A DNA stretch of 64,000 nt from Tenacibaculum skagerrakense (GCF_004345825.1 NZ_SLXM01000001.1:310001-374000), one strand, 5' to 3'. Shown: positions 53,592 through 63,373, counted from the stretch's first letter. Made by a program: numbers and translations. Notes: a model not told the origin generated them from the sequence alone.

Positions 53592-54491
53592 GTGGGTTCA
53601 GTTTTGACGGCAGAAAAATCAGTTTTAAAAACACTTTTTATAGATTTTAAACAATTAACGAAGGTTGGCTTGTCTATAAGCGTAGTGTTTACTTCAGTAG
53701 CTGGGTACTTATTAGGAGCAGAAACAGTAGACTATTCCATAGTAGCATTGTTAAGTATTGGAGGATATTTAATGGTAGGTGCATCAAACGCTTTTAACCA
53801 AGTAATAGAAAAAGATATTGATGCTATTATGCAAAGAACAAAAAATCGTCCTTTGCCTTCTGGTAGAATGAAACCTACAACTGCTTTAATTATAGCTACA
53901 CTTTTTACAATTGCAGGTATTGCAATATTATATGCAATCAATCCAAAATGTGCCTTATTTGGTGCAATTTCAATTTTTTTGTACACAAGTGCTTACACTC
54001 CATTAAAGGCTATTACGCCATTAGCAGTTTTTGTTGGAGCGATTCCAGGAGCAATTCCTTTTATGTTAGGTTGGGTTGCTGCAACGGGTAGTTTTGGAAT
54101 AGAAGCTGGATTTTTATTTATGATTCAGTTTTTTTGGCAATTTCCACATTTTTGGGCTATTGGTTGGTTGCAAGATGAGGAATATAAAAAAGCAGGATTG
54201 CATATGTTGCCTATGGATAAAAAAGATAAAGGTGCTGTTGCACAAATTATCTTTTATACCTGTGTAATGATTTTGATTTCAGTAGCACCCGTATTGAAAG
54301 TTACAGGGAACTTATACATTTACCCAATTACAGCAATTATAGTTGTGTTGTTAGGATTATTAATGTTATTCTACGGAATCAAACTATACAAATCTCAAGA
54401 AAATACAGATGCTAGAAAATTAATGTTAGCTAGCGTTTTTTATATCACAGTATTACCAATTATTTACGTAATCGATAAATTTTTACATTAA
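53592..54491 (+). CDS. ctaB: Protoheme IX farnesyltransferase (heme O synthase)
   Basis: About 299 residues. UbiA-type prenyltransferase with nine membrane spans; catalytic motif NAFNQVIEKDIDAIMQRTKNRPLPSG holds the DxxxDxxxxR sequence, and a second Asp-rich region contains WLQDEEYKKAG. It adds a farnesyl tail to heme B for terminal oxidases. An in-frame TTG at 53568 falls inside the -7 box, so GTG at 53592 is chosen (TTG at 53604 is also possible). It heads the oxidase gene run, 2 bases before the next gene. Confidence 0.94.
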   Translation: MGSVLTAEKSVLKTLFIDFKQLTKVGLSISVVFTSVAGYLLGAETVDYSIVALLSIGGYLMVGASNAFNQVIEKDIDAIMQRTKNRPLPSGRMKPTTALIIATLFTIAGIAILYAINPKCALFGAISIFLYTSAYTPLKAITPLAVFVGAIPGAIPFMLGWVAATGSFGIEAGFLFMIQFFWQFPHFWAIGWLQDEEYKKAGLHMLPMDKKDKGAVAQIIFYTCVMILISVAPVLKVTGNLYIYPITAIIVVLLGLLMLFYGIKLYKSQENTDARKLMLASVFYITVLPIIYVIDKFLH

Positions 54492-54493
54492 AA

Positions 54494-55078
54494 ATGAGTG
54501 AAGTTCAAGTAGATCAAGAGCTTAAAGAAGCAAAAAGGAAATCAGCAAAACCAATGCTTTGGGTGTCTTTAATAAGTATGGTGATGTTTTTTGCTGGTTT
54601 AACAAGTGCTTATATTGTTAGTGCGAAAAGGGAAGATTGGGTAACATTTGATTTACCTCAAGCTTTTTATATCAGTACAATTTTAATTGTTTTGAGTAGT
54701 GTTGCACTATTTTTATCACAAGTGTTCTTGAAAAAGGATGATTTACAGAAGTCAATGCTTCTGTTAGTAGCTACTTTTATATTAGGTTTAGCATTTGTTT
54801 GGTATCAATATGTAGGTTTTAAAGAGTTAGAAAGTTTAGGGTTATATTTTACAGGTCCACAAAGTACAGTATCAACTTCTTTTGTTATTGGGATAACGTT
54901 TATTCACGTTTTACACCTTTTGGCGGGAGTTGTAGTGCTAATGGTCGTTATTTATAATCATTATAAAAAGAAGTATTCATCTACCAATATGCTTGGGTTT
55001 GAACTAGGTGCAATCTTTTGGCATTTCGTAGATTTACTATGGATACTTTTATTTTTATTCTTTAAGTTTTACAAATAA
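54494..55078 (+). CDS. Heme-copper oxidase subunit III (first copy)
   Basis: 194 residues, five membrane spans, with the HVLHLLAGV and FWHFVDLLWILLFL segments of subunit III. It packs on the catalytic subunit and aids proton uptake. It lies between ctaB and the longer subunit III, two bases after ctaB. Catalytic subunits I and II are not in the window. Confidence 0.9.
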   Translation: MSEVQVDQELKEAKRKSAKPMLWVSLISMVMFFAGLTSAYIVSAKREDWVTFDLPQAFYISTILIVLSSVALFLSQVFLKKDDLQKSMLLLVATFILGLAFVWYQYVGFKELESLGLYFTGPQSTVSTSFVIGITFIHVLHLLAGVVVLMVVIYNHYKKKYSSTNMLGFELGAIFWHFVDLLWILLFLFFKFYK

Positions 55079-55136
55079 TATAAAATGCGTAATTTTGGCG
55101 CATTATTTAACAAAAATTAACTGATAAAAGAGATTT

Positions 55137-56120
55137 ATGGAATCTAATATCGCTGTAAATTCTGATAATAAAGAGACTTGGGGTGGTGGTGCCGGAGTAC
55201 AACCGTTTGGTGCAAGTTATGGTAAAATGATGATGTGGTTTTTTATCCTATCTGATGCATTAACATTTTCAGGGTTCTTAGCCGCTTACGGTTTAACACG
55301 TTTTAAGTTTATTGACTCTTGGCCAATCGCCGATGAGGTATTTACACACGTTCCGTTTTTTCACGGAAACTACCCAATGTATTACGTGGCATTCATGACC
55401 TTTATTTTAATTGTATCTTCTGTAACTATGGTGTTAGCGGTAGATGCGGGTCACAAAATGCAACAAAAGAAAGTAGCGTTGTATATGTTCTTTACAATTA
55501 TTTTCGGTTTAATATTCGTAGGTTCTCAAGCTTGGGAATGGAAAACTTTTATTAAAGGATCTTACGGTGCAGTTAGAACTACAGATAACAAGATTTTACA
55601 ATTCGTAAAAGATGGTCATCAAATAGCGCTAGCAGATTTTGTAACTGGCGAAAGAACTGACGATAGAGAACAACACTCTAGAAAGAATGGTTTATGGTTT
55701 ACTTCAGAAAAAACTATTTCTCAATATTCAGTTGCTCAAGTACAGGAAGTATTTAAAGCAGATCCTTCTTTACAAATTAGATCAGAAAGAATCGATTTAG
55801 ATACTAAGAAAAAAATTATCTTATCAAGAGAAGAAAGTCTAAAAGAATTAGAAAAAGCAAACTTAGTTGTAGAAGGAGCTAACTTACATGTAAATGAGTA
55901 TGGAAATCCAATCTTCGCAGATTTCTTCTTCTTTATTACTGGTTTCCACGGATTCCACGTATTCTCAGGAATTGTAATCAATATCATTATATTCTTTAAT
56001 GTTGTTTTAGGAACGTATGAGAAGAGAGGACATTACGAAATGGTGGAAAAAGTTGGATTATACTGGCACTTTGTAGATTTAGTTTGGGTATTCGTATTTA
56101 CATTCTTCTACTTAGTTTAA
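55137..56120 (+). CDS. Heme-copper oxidase subunit III (second copy, with periplasmic/cytosolic insertion)
   Basis: 327 residues. Ends in HGFHVFSGI and WHFVDLVWVFVFTFFYLV, the subunit III signature. An insertion of about 115 residues (roughly 145-258), hydrophilic and charged, separates two spans; the short copy lacks it. It lies 58 bases after the first copy. Two subunit III genes in a row are seen in other Flavobacteriia; why is not known. Confidence 0.9.
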   Translation: MESNIAVNSDNKETWGGGAGVQPFGASYGKMMMWFFILSDALTFSGFLAAYGLTRFKFIDSWPIADEVFTHVPFFHGNYPMYYVAFMTFILIVSSVTMVLAVDAGHKMQQKKVALYMFFTIIFGLIFVGSQAWEWKTFIKGSYGAVRTTDNKILQFVKDGHQIALADFVTGERTDDREQHSRKNGLWFTSEKTISQYSVAQVQEVFKADPSLQIRSERIDLDTKKKIILSREESLKELEKANLVVEGANLHVNEYGNPIFADFFFFITGFHGFHVFSGIVINIIIFFNVVLGTYEKRGHYEMVEKVGLYWHFVDLVWVFVFTFFYLV

Positions 56121-56142
56121 TTAATTATAAAGATATTTTAAG

Positions 56143-56481
56143 ATGGCACATTCACACGAGTCAAATACAAAAAGAATCTGGATTGTTTTAGCAATTTTAT
56201 CAGTAATTACTGCAGTAGAAGTTGGTTTAGGTATTGTAAAACCTGGTTTTTTACACTTAAGTGGTCCTGGTACAAGTTGGTTAAACTGGATATTCATCAT
56301 ATTAACGTTAGCTAAAGCATATTATATTGCTTGGGCGTTTATGCACCTTGAAGGTGAAAAAAAATGGTTTAGAAGAGCTGTTGTTTGGACGGCAGTATTC
56401 TTAATCTGTTACCTTTTATTCATTGTATTATTTGAAGGAGGTTATTTATATGACACATTAGCACCATTAATTAAATGGTAA
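56143..56481 (+). CDS. Cytochrome c oxidase subunit IV
   Basis: 112 residues with three membrane spans and AYYIAWAFMHLEGEKKW, the signature of the prokaryotic subunit IV family. It lies 22 bases after subunit III and ends in a terminator, so it closes the unit. Confidence 0.88.
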   Translation: MAHSHESNTKRIWIVLAILSVITAVEVGLGIVKPGFLHLSGPGTSWLNWIFIILTLAKAYYIAWAFMHLEGEKKWFRRAVVWTAVFLICYLLFIVLFEGGYLYDTLAPLIKW

Positions 56482-56494
56482 TATTATAAATTAG

Positions 56495-56521
56495 AAAAGG
56501 TGGTGGTTTTTACCACCTTTT
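56495..56521 (+). terminator. Terminator of the oxidase unit
   Basis: AAAAGGTGGT / ACCACCTTTT stem followed by a long T-run, 13 bases after subunit IV. Confidence 0.92.
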
Positions 56522-56652
56522 TTTTGCTGTATACTTTATACAAGAGTAACATAACCTATTTGAATAATTAACCGTAATCAATAAAATAGGTTTTTAGATT
56601 TTTTTAAGTAGTTATCATGGTTGTTTCACTAGTTCACAGCTACATAATTGCT

Positions 56653-56660
56653 TATTTTTG
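56653..56660 (+). promoter_or_regulatory. -7 box TATTTTTG
   Basis: Matches TAnnTTTG, 22 bases before the TTG at 56683, and lies inside the longer frame that starts at 56617; this favours the later start. Confidence 0.65.
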
Positions 56661-56682
56661 CAAAATAATTAAAATCAATACG

Positions 56683-57330
56683 TTGAAAATTTCAAAAAAA
56701 TATATCGTCCTTTCTGTTCTCTTTATAGTTCCGCTATTGTTCTATATATTCTTGTCTATGGGGATGAACAACTTCGCAAAGCTTCCTGTATTAACAAAAA
56801 ATATAGTTGATGTTTCAACCATAGATGCTAATTCTAAATTAGAAAATAACATCAGCATTGTTCTTTTTCCAGGAAAACAAGTAGATATCATCAAAGGAGA
56901 AATCTTTAATTTAAACCAAAAAATATACAAACCATTTTATGGCTTTAAAGATTTTCAAATGATTGTTATTTGTCCAAAAGGTACAGAAGAAGAAATAGAT
57001 AAAATTAAAAAAGCCATAGGGAATTATACAGATATGGTAAAATGGAATTTCATTTTTGCTGAAGATGAAGTTGTAAAAGCCTTTTATGATAGCTTTCAAA
57101 CAAATCAATCTTTGGATGGTAACCTTCACACTTCAAAGGCTTTTATTATTGATAAAGAATTAAATTTAAGAGGTCGAACAGACGATAAAGATATGGCAGA
57201 CGGCAAATTATTTGGGTATAATATGGCTTCTGTCGGAGAATTAAATGATAAAATGAAAGACGATGTTAAAGTTGTTTTAGCTGAATATCGTTTAGCGTTA
57301 AAGAAAAATAGTGCAGATAGAAAAAAGTAA
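56683..57330 (+). CDS. Membrane-anchored thioredoxin-fold-like protein
   Basis: About 215 residues from TTG 56683 (MKISKKYIVLSVLFIVPLLFYIFL), a signal anchor. An upstream ATG at 56617 overlaps the promoter. The periplasmic part (VLFPGKQVD, MIVICPKGTEEEI, TSKAFIIDKELNLRGR) has the strand order of thioredoxin-like SCO proteins but lacks the CxxxC pair. It lies six bases before the SCO gene and likely helps in oxidase assembly. Confidence 0.6.
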   Translation: MKISKKYIVLSVLFIVPLLFYIFLSMGMNNFAKLPVLTKNIVDVSTIDANSKLENNISIVLFPGKQVDIIKGEIFNLNQKIYKPFYGFKDFQMIVICPKGTEEEIDKIKKAIGNYTDMVKWNFIFAEDEVVKAFYDSFQTNQSLDGNLHTSKAFIIDKELNLRGRTDDKDMADGKLFGYNMASVGELNDKMKDDVKVVLAEYRLALKKNSADRKK

Positions 57331-57336
57331 AATTAA

Positions 57337-57984
57337 ATGAAGAAAGGTAAATATTCTTATGTAGGTATTGCGTTTATCGTATTATTATTTGGAATTTATT
57401 CAGTTCCTAAAATTGTAAAGAATTTTCAAAAATCAGATTTACATAAGTTTACTAAAGTTCCTGATTTTGAATTTATAAATCAAGAAGGAAAAACAATTTC
57501 AAATAAAGACTATCAAGGTAAAGTATATGTAGTTGAGTTTTTCTTTGCTACTTGTCCAACTATTTGTCCGATAATGAACCGTAAAATGGTTACCATTCAA
57601 AACGAGTTTTTTGGAAACCCGAACTTTGGAATAGCATCTTTTTCAATTACTCCCGAGATAGATACTCCTGAGAAATTAAAAGAGTATGCGGAGAATTATA
57701 AAATCACACATAAAAACTGGAATTTATTAACTGGTAAGTCTCAAGAAGAAGTATACAAACTATCTAATGAAGGATTTAAGCTATATGCAGGAAATGGAGA
57801 AGAATCACATGGAGGTTTTGAACACTCTGGATTGTTTGCCTTAGTAGATAAAAATGGATATATCCGTTCAAGATACGACGAACATGGAAATCCAATTATG
57901 TATTACAGAGCTCTTGAAGAGCAAAGTTTTCCTGATCAAATTAACGAGTTAAAACAAGATATTAAACTTTTATTAAATGAGTAA
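57337..57984 (+). CDS. SCO family copper chaperone
   Basis: 215 residues. A membrane anchor, then CPTICP (CxxxC copper motif, about residue 72-77) and the distal His in GGFEHSGLFALV. SCO proteins deliver copper to the CuA site of oxidase. Overlaps the next gene by eight bases (57977-57984), so coupled. Confidence 0.92.
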   Translation: MKKGKYSYVGIAFIVLLFGIYSVPKIVKNFQKSDLHKFTKVPDFEFINQEGKTISNKDYQGKVYVVEFFFATCPTICPIMNRKMVTIQNEFFGNPNFGIASFSITPEIDTPEKLKEYAENYKITHKNWNLLTGKSQEEVYKLSNEGFKLYAGNGEESHGGFEHSGLFALVDKNGYIRSRYDEHGNPIMYYRALEEQSFPDQINELKQDIKLLLNE

Positions 57985-58510
57985 TTTATCCTTAGAAGAA
58001 AAGAAATATAAGAAGTTTATCACTATAGTTTCTATTGTTATTCCAATAGCTGTTGCAGCTTTATTTGGTATTAAAATTCCAGGTGTAGCACCGTTATCTT
58101 TTTTACCACCAGTTTATGCCACAATTAACGGTTTAACAGCGGTACTTTTGATTGGAGCTGTTGTTGCAATTAAAAAGGGAAATAGAAAACTTCACGAGCA
58201 ATTAAACACTACAGCATTAATTTTTTCAGCGTTATTTTTAGTTATGTATGTAGCCTACCATATGACTTCAGAGTCGACAAAGTTTGGTGGGGAAGGAGTG
58301 ATTAAATATGTATACTATTTCATTCTAATTACTCATATTTTATTGTCTATAGTTGTGATACCTTTTGTATTATTCACCTATATGAGAGCTAAATTAGGGC
58401 AATTTCCACAACATAGAAAAGTAGCAAAAATTACGTTTCCTTTATGGTTGTATGTAGCTGTAACTGGTGTAATAGTTTACTTAATGATTTCACCTTATTA
58501 TGTCCATTAG
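57977..58510 (+). CDS. DUF420 membrane protein
   Basis: 177 residues, five membrane spans, with the DUF420 motif NRKLHEQLNTTALIFSALF and HRKVAKITFPLWLYVAVTG. Family members are found in oxidase gene clusters and are presumed to aid heme-oxidase maturation (CtaM-like). Overlaps the SCO gene and the next small gene. Confidence 0.88.
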   Translation: MSNLSLEEKKYKKFITIVSIVIPIAVAALFGIKIPGVAPLSFLPPVYATINGLTAVLLIGAVVAIKKGNRKLHEQLNTTALIFSALFLVMYVAYHMTSESTKFGGEGVIKYVYYFILITHILLSIVVIPFVLFTYMRAKLGQFPQHRKVAKITFPLWLYVAVTGVIVYLMISPYYVH

Positions 58511-58511
58511 A

Positions 58512-58733
58512 ATGAAAAAAGTAATTGTATTTTTTGCATTTTTACTGTTTTCTAATACTCTAATTGCTCAGTGTGCCATGTGTAAAGCTGTTGTAGAAGG
58601 AGGCAATGAGACTATGGCTGAAGGAGTGAATGACGGGATTACCTATTTAATGATATTTCCATACATTTTAGTAGCATTATTATTCTATGCGATATACAAG
58701 TATAGAAAAAAAACAAAAACAGAAGAATCTTAA
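58512..58733 (+). CDS. Small membrane protein with CxxC
   Basis: About 73 residues from ATG 58512 (MKKVIVFFAFLLF); an ATG at 58500 overlaps the DUF420 gene and is less likely. A signal-like segment ends at AQCAMCKAV (CxxC), followed by one more span and a basic tail. No family recognised. Position suggests a role in oxidase or copper handling. Confidence 0.6.
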   Translation: MKKVIVFFAFLLFSNTLIAQCAMCKAVVEGGNETMAEGVNDGITYLMIFPYILVALLFYAIYKYRKKTKTEES

Positions 58734-58795
58734 TTTTTTTTGTAACATATTGTGTACTTTGTCGTCATATCCTTGGTTTACAAAAACAAAATACT

Positions 58796-60133
58796 TTGAA
58801 AAATACGAAACTAATACTACTATCAACTTTTTTATTAGCTACTTCATTTTCTTATGCACAGAAGCAATGGACGCTTAAAGAGGCTGTTGATCATGCTTTG
58901 TCAAACAACATTACAATTAAGCAAAATAAGCTAAGTGTAGAAATAGCAGAAAAAGATGTAAAAAGTAATAAAGCAAATTTTTTTCCTTCAGTAAGTGCTA
59001 ACACTGGTGGAAATTTAAACTTTGGTTCCACATTCGATCCTGTTTCTAATGACAGGGTTGCTACCAGTACTTTTGGTGGTTCTGTTGGTGTTGGAGCTAG
59101 CTATACGGTGTTTAACGGATTTAGAAACTTAAATACTTACAAGCAAGCAAAGCTGGGTGTAGAAAGCAGTAAACTAGACTTAAGTATTATCGAGAATGAT
59201 ATTTCATTACAAGTAGTTAATACTTATTTGAATGTTTTATTTGCTAAAGAGAACTTAGAGGTTGCAATAGTACAAGCAGAGATAAGTAAAAGTCAAATTG
59301 ATAGAGCAAAAGCGCAATTCAATGCAGGATCTATTCCAAAAGGGGATTTATTAAACATACAATCTACAGCAGCTAATGATGCTCAAAATGTAGTTACGCA
59401 AGAGAATAGATTAAATATAGCCTTATTGCAATTAGCACAGTTAATTCAGGTGCCTTATGAAAATTTTGATGTTGCAGTAATTGAAGTAGGAACTCCTTCT
59501 GCAGCTTTACTTTACAGCAGTTCTAATGAAGTATATCAAAAAGCATTGACAAATCGTCCAGAAATAGAAAAAGCAAAATTAAATATTGAAAATTCAAGTT
59601 TAGGAATAGAAATAGCACGAGCAGGTTATTTTCCTTCTGTTTCAACTTCAGCAAACATAGGGACTAACTATGGTTTCTTATTAGATTTACCAACAGGTGT
59701 TTCGAATACAGACTTTTTTACTCAGTTAGACAACAACTTAGGTTATGGATTAGGGATTAGTGTTAACATTCCTATTTTTAATGGGTTTAGAAATGATGCA
59801 AATGTTGAGCGTTCTAAAATTCAGAAAATGATATCTGAAAATAACTTAGAGAATGAAAAACTTCGTTTACAACAAACTATTGAACAAGCATTCTTAGATG
59901 CAAAAGCAGCTGCTAAAACCTATGAAGCAGCTGGAATTTCTTTAGAAGCTCAAAAAGAAGCTTTTAAAAATGCACAAGTTAGCTTTGATTACGGATCAAT
60001 GACTCAGTTTGACTATGATCAAGTTCGTAATAGGTTAGTTAATGCAGAATCAGCATCAATTAGAGCTAAATACGATTATATCTTTAAAACTAAAGTTTTA
60101 AAATTCTATTACGGAGAGAACGTATTAGATTAA
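58796..60133 (+). CDS. TolC family outer-membrane efflux protein
   Basis: 445 residues with a TTG start (MKNTKLILLSTFLLATSFSYAQ signal). Two long helical repeats (QWTLKEAVDHALSNNITIKQ and the second from EVYQKALTNRP) as in TolC; C-terminal helices lined with Ala/Asn. It should form the outer-membrane duct of a tripartite efflux pump, though no MFP or pump gene follows in the window. Confidence 0.9.
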   Translation: MKNTKLILLSTFLLATSFSYAQKQWTLKEAVDHALSNNITIKQNKLSVEIAEKDVKSNKANFFPSVSANTGGNLNFGSTFDPVSNDRVATSTFGGSVGVGASYTVFNGFRNLNTYKQAKLGVESSKLDLSIIENDISLQVVNTYLNVLFAKENLEVAIVQAEISKSQIDRAKAQFNAGSIPKGDLLNIQSTAANDAQNVVTQENRLNIALLQLAQLIQVPYENFDVAVIEVGTPSAALLYSSSNEVYQKALTNRPEIEKAKLNIENSSLGIEIARAGYFPSVSTSANIGTNYGFLLDLPTGVSNTDFFTQLDNNLGYGLGISVNIPIFNGFRNDANVERSKIQKMISENNLENEKLRLQQTIEQAFLDAKAAAKTYEAAGISLEAQKEAFKNAQVSFDYGSMTQFDYDQVRNRLVNAESASIRAKYDYIFKTKVLKFYYGENVLD

Positions 60134-60145
60134 TACAATTTCGTT

Positions 60146-61462
60146 ATGAAAAAGACTTTATTGCTTTTCTTTATTAGTGTAAGTGTATTTTCTCAAAGCA
60201 TTAATAAAGAAAAGCTTGATGCATACTTTATCCAACTAAAAAATAACAACAAACTTTTTGGAAGCTCTGCCATATTAAAGGAAGGCACTATTACTTATGA
60301 GCATGCTATTGGTTTTGCTGATGTAGAAACAAAAAAAGAAAATACCACGAGTACTAAGTTTAGAGTTGGGTCTATTTCTAAGGTATTTACCACCGTGTTA
60401 ATTTTTAAAGCAATTGAAGAAAATAAATTAAGTCTTACTACTACGTTAGATACTTATTTTCCTTCTGTAAAAAAGGCTTCTTCAATTACTATTAAGAATT
60501 TGCTTAATCATTCGAGTGGAATTTACAATTTTACAAATAGTCCTGATTATGCGAATTATTTTACCAGTGAAAAGAGTAGAAGCGAATTGTTGGATATAAT
60601 TAACAAGTATGAAAGTGATTTTGAACCTGGAACTAAATCATCTTACAGTAATTCTAACTTTTTGTTACTTACTTTTATTGTAGAAGATGTTTTTAAAAAA
60701 CCATACGCTGATTTAATAAAGGAGAAAATTACACAACCATTACAGTTAAATAATACCTTTGTTGGTTCACAAATTAACTTAGAGAATAACGAATGTAATT
60801 CTTATAATTATTTATATGAGAACTGGAACAAGATGCCAGAGACTCATATGTCTATTCCTTTAGGTGCTGGTGCTATTGTGTCTACACCTACAGATTTATT
60901 GATTTTTTTGGAAGCTCTTTTTACAAATAAACTTATAAGTAGTAAAAATTTAGCGTTGATGACTACCATAGATAATGGTTACGGATTGGGAATTTTTAAG
61001 TATCCTTTTGGTAATCAATTTGGTTTTGGTCATGGAGGTGGAATTGATGGCTTTAAATCAATTTTAATGTATTTTCCTGATCAAAAAATAGGTATTGCAA
61101 CTACAACAAATGCATCATCTCCAGACTTTGATATGAATAATTTATCTATTGCTTTATTAAGTGCTGCTAATGGTATTGACTTTGAAATTCCAGATTTTAA
61201 GGTGTTAAAAATAGAGGAAACGATATTGAACAAATATTCTGGCACGTATGCGTCTCAAAGTTTGCCTTTAAAAATAACTATTAAAGTGCTAGATGGACAA
61301 TTATCTGCTCAAGCTACAGGACAATCTTCTTTTATACTAAAGACTGATTCAGAAACTTCTTTTTCCTTTAAAACAGCAGGTATTGTTATAGAGTTTAAAC
61401 CTGAGCAAAACGAAATGTTTTTATATCAATCAGGAAAAGTTTTTAAATTTTTAAAAGAATAA
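60146..61462 (+). CDS. Serine hydrolase, beta-lactamase/class C-like
   Basis: 438 residues. Signal peptide ending VFSQ. Catalytic motifs: SISK (Ser-x-x-Lys, near residue 77), YSN (near 169) and HGGG (near 295), as in class C beta-lactamases, DD-peptidases and esterases. C-terminal domain of about 90 residues follows. Likely periplasmic; substrate unknown. It lies 12 bases after the TolC gene. Confidence 0.88.
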   Translation: MKKTLLLFFISVSVFSQSINKEKLDAYFIQLKNNNKLFGSSAILKEGTITYEHAIGFADVETKKENTTSTKFRVGSISKVFTTVLIFKAIEENKLSLTTTLDTYFPSVKKASSITIKNLLNHSSGIYNFTNSPDYANYFTSEKSRSELLDIINKYESDFEPGTKSSYSNSNFLLLTFIVEDVFKKPYADLIKEKITQPLQLNNTFVGSQINLENNECNSYNYLYENWNKMPETHMSIPLGAGAIVSTPTDLLIFLEALFTNKLISSKNLALMTTIDNGYGLGIFKYPFGNQFGFGHGGGIDGFKSILMYFPDQKIGIATTTNASSPDFDMNNLSIALLSAANGIDFEIPDFKVLKIEETILNKYSGTYASQSLPLKITIKVLDGQLSAQATGQSSFILKTDSETSFSFKTAGIVIEFKPEQNEMFLYQSGKVFKFLKE

Positions 61463-61469
61463 GCCTTCG

Positions 61470-61477
61470 TATATTTG
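61470..61477 (+). promoter_or_regulatory. -7 box TATATTTG of tsaB
   Basis: Matches TAnnTTTG, 15 bases before the TTG start at 61493, giving a short leader. Confidence 0.7.
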
Positions 61478-61492
61478 CAAAAAAAATAGATT

Positions 61493-62167
61493 TTGGCACT
61501 TATACTGAATATAGAAACTTCTACAAAAAATTGTTCTGTTTCCATTGCAAAAAATGGAGAAGTACTTCATTATAAAGAAATCAATGATGGTAATTATTCA
61601 CATGCAGAAAAGTTACATCCATTCATTTTAGGAGTTATTGAAGAATCAAATATTGATATTCACTCTATTGATGCGATAGCTGTAGGAAAAGGACCTGGTT
61701 CTTACACAGGATTAAGAATTGGAGTTTCAGCTGCTAAAGGCTTGTGTTTTTCATTGAATATTCCTTTAATTTCAGTAGAGACTTTATTATCTCTTGCTCA
61801 TTCAGTTCATACAGAGGCAGGATATATTATTCCAATGTTAGATGCGAGAAGAATGGAAGTATATTCTGTAGTTTATAATAATAAGTTTGAAGAGCATAGA
61901 GAAATACGCGCAGAAGTAATTGATGAAAATTCTTTCAGTGAGTTTTCTGATGCTAATGTTATTTTTCTAGGAGATGGCGCAGAAAAATGTAAAGAAGTCT
62001 TAAAACGACCTAATTTTAGCTTTATTAAGGATAAATTTCCTTCATCAGTACAAATGGCAAAGTTGAGTTATGAGAAGTACAAAAAAAACGACATCGAAGA
62101 TGTCGCTTATTTTGAACCTTTTTATTTAAAAGATTTTATTGTTACTCCTGAAAATAAAAAGGTTTAA
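61493..62167 (+). CDS. tsaB: tRNA threonylcarbamoyladenosine biosynthesis protein TsaB
   Basis: 224 residues, TTG start. MALILNIETSTKNCSVSI and VGKGPGSYTGLRIGVSAAKGL are diagnostic of TsaB, the inactive ASKHA paralogue that supports TsaD in making t6A37 of tRNA. Overlaps the convergent MscS gene by four bases at 62164-62167. Confidence 0.95.
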   Translation: MALILNIETSTKNCSVSIAKNGEVLHYKEINDGNYSHAEKLHPFILGVIEESNIDIHSIDAIAVGKGPGSYTGLRIGVSAAKGLCFSLNIPLISVETLLSLAHSVHTEAGYIIPMLDARRMEVYSVVYNNKFEEHREIRAEVIDENSFSEFSDANVIFLGDGAEKCKEVLKRPNFSFIKDKFPSSVQMAKLSYEKYKKNDIEDVAYFEPFYLKDFIVTPENKKV

Positions 62168-62970
62168 CCTTCTTTTTGTATTTCAACACTATGTGGGTAT
62201 GGTATTTCAATACCAGCTTTATCTAAAGCAATTTTAGTGTTTTCTATGATGTGAAAATAAGCATTCCAGTAATCAGAAGAATTTACCCATGTTCTAGTTT
62301 TAAAATTAATAGAACTATCTGCTAACTCTGCTAAAACAACTTGAGTTGCCGGTTCTTCTAATGTAAATGGAGTATTGTTAATTACATTATATAACACATC
62401 TTTTGTTTCTTTAATATCTGCATCATATGAAACACCAAAAGTAATATCTACTCTTCTTTTATCCTCAGAAGAATAATTGGTGATTGCTCCATTAGAAAGC
62501 GCTCCATTAGGCAAAATAACTTCTTTATTATCTGGCGTGTTTAGTTTTGTAGTAAAAATTTGTATTTCTTTTACTGAACCTTGATGTCCTTGCGCTTCTA
62601 TGTAATCTCCAACTTTAAAAGGTCTAAAAATCATTATTAAAGCGCCTCCCGCAAAATTAGATAGAGAACCTTGTAAAGCCATTCCAACGGCTAAACCTGC
62701 TGCAGCAATAATAGCAGCAAAAGAAGTTGTTTCTAGACCTAACTGTCCAGCAATCGTAACAAACAAGAAAATTTTTAATGTCCAATCCATTAGGCTTATT
62801 AGAAATCCTTGTAAAGAGGTTTCAATATTTCTCTTATCCATGACTTTATCAATTGCCCTAGTAATTAATTTTACTACCCATAAACCTATGATTAACAAGA
62901 TAAAAGCAGCAATTACCTTAGGTGCATATTGAATTAAGATTTCTTTAAATTCCAGAATGTATTCTTCCAT
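62164..62970 (-). CDS. MscS-type mechanosensitive channel
   Basis: 268 residues. Three membrane spans; pore helix AAAGLAVGMALQGSLSNFAGG; beta domain FRPFKVGDYIEAQGHQGSVKEI and the C-terminal alpha/beta domain. It is a short, MscS-like channel that releases solutes on hypo-osmotic shock. Convergent with tsaB. Confidence 0.95.
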   Translation of the reverse strand: MEEYILEFKEILIQYAPKVIAAFILLIIGLWVVKLITRAIDKVMDKRNIETSLQGFLISLMDWTLKIFLFVTIAGQLGLETTSFAAIIAAAGLAVGMALQGSLSNFAGGALIMIFRPFKVGDYIEAQGHQGSVKEIQIFTTKLNTPDNKEVILPNGALSNGAITNYSSEDKRRVDITFGVSYDADIKETKDVLYNVINNTPFTLEEPATQVVLAELADSSINFKTRTWVNSSDYWNAYFHIIENTKIALDKAGIEIPYPHSVEIQKEG

Positions 62971-63069
62971 TTTTATTTGTATGATTTATTAAATTAATGA
63001 ATTAAAAAAGCGATATGTAACATATCGCAAAAATGTAATTATAGTAGTAGTTAATTTTGTATACAGTAG

Positions 63070-63270
63070 TTATTTTACTTCGAAAGTAATTTTTAGGTTA
63101 ACTCTAAATTCAGCTACTTCATCATTGTTAACAACTACACTTTGAGACTGTACAAATGCAGATTTGATGTTTTTTACTGATTTAGAAGCTTGTTTAATAG
63201 CTTTTTGAGTTGCATCTTCCCAACTTTTTTCTGAGTTCGCTAGAACTTCAATAACTTTCATTACTGCCAT
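63070..63270 (-). CDS. Dodecin
   Basis: 66 residues, the full length of the family. VIEVLANSEKSWEDATQKAIKQA and FRVNLKITFEV are the dodecin motifs. Dodecins form 12-mers that store flavins or CoA. Stands alone. Confidence 0.92.
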   Translation of the reverse strand: MAVMKVIEVLANSEKSWEDATQKAIKQASKSVKNIKSAFVQSQSVVVNNDEVAEFRVNLKITFEVK

Positions 63271-63373
63271 AATTGGATATTTAATTGATTAATAATAAAG
63301 TATGGTAAATATACCATTATAGGAGTAGATTTCCCAATAATTCTTTCAATGTTAAATTAATGTTACCAAAAAG

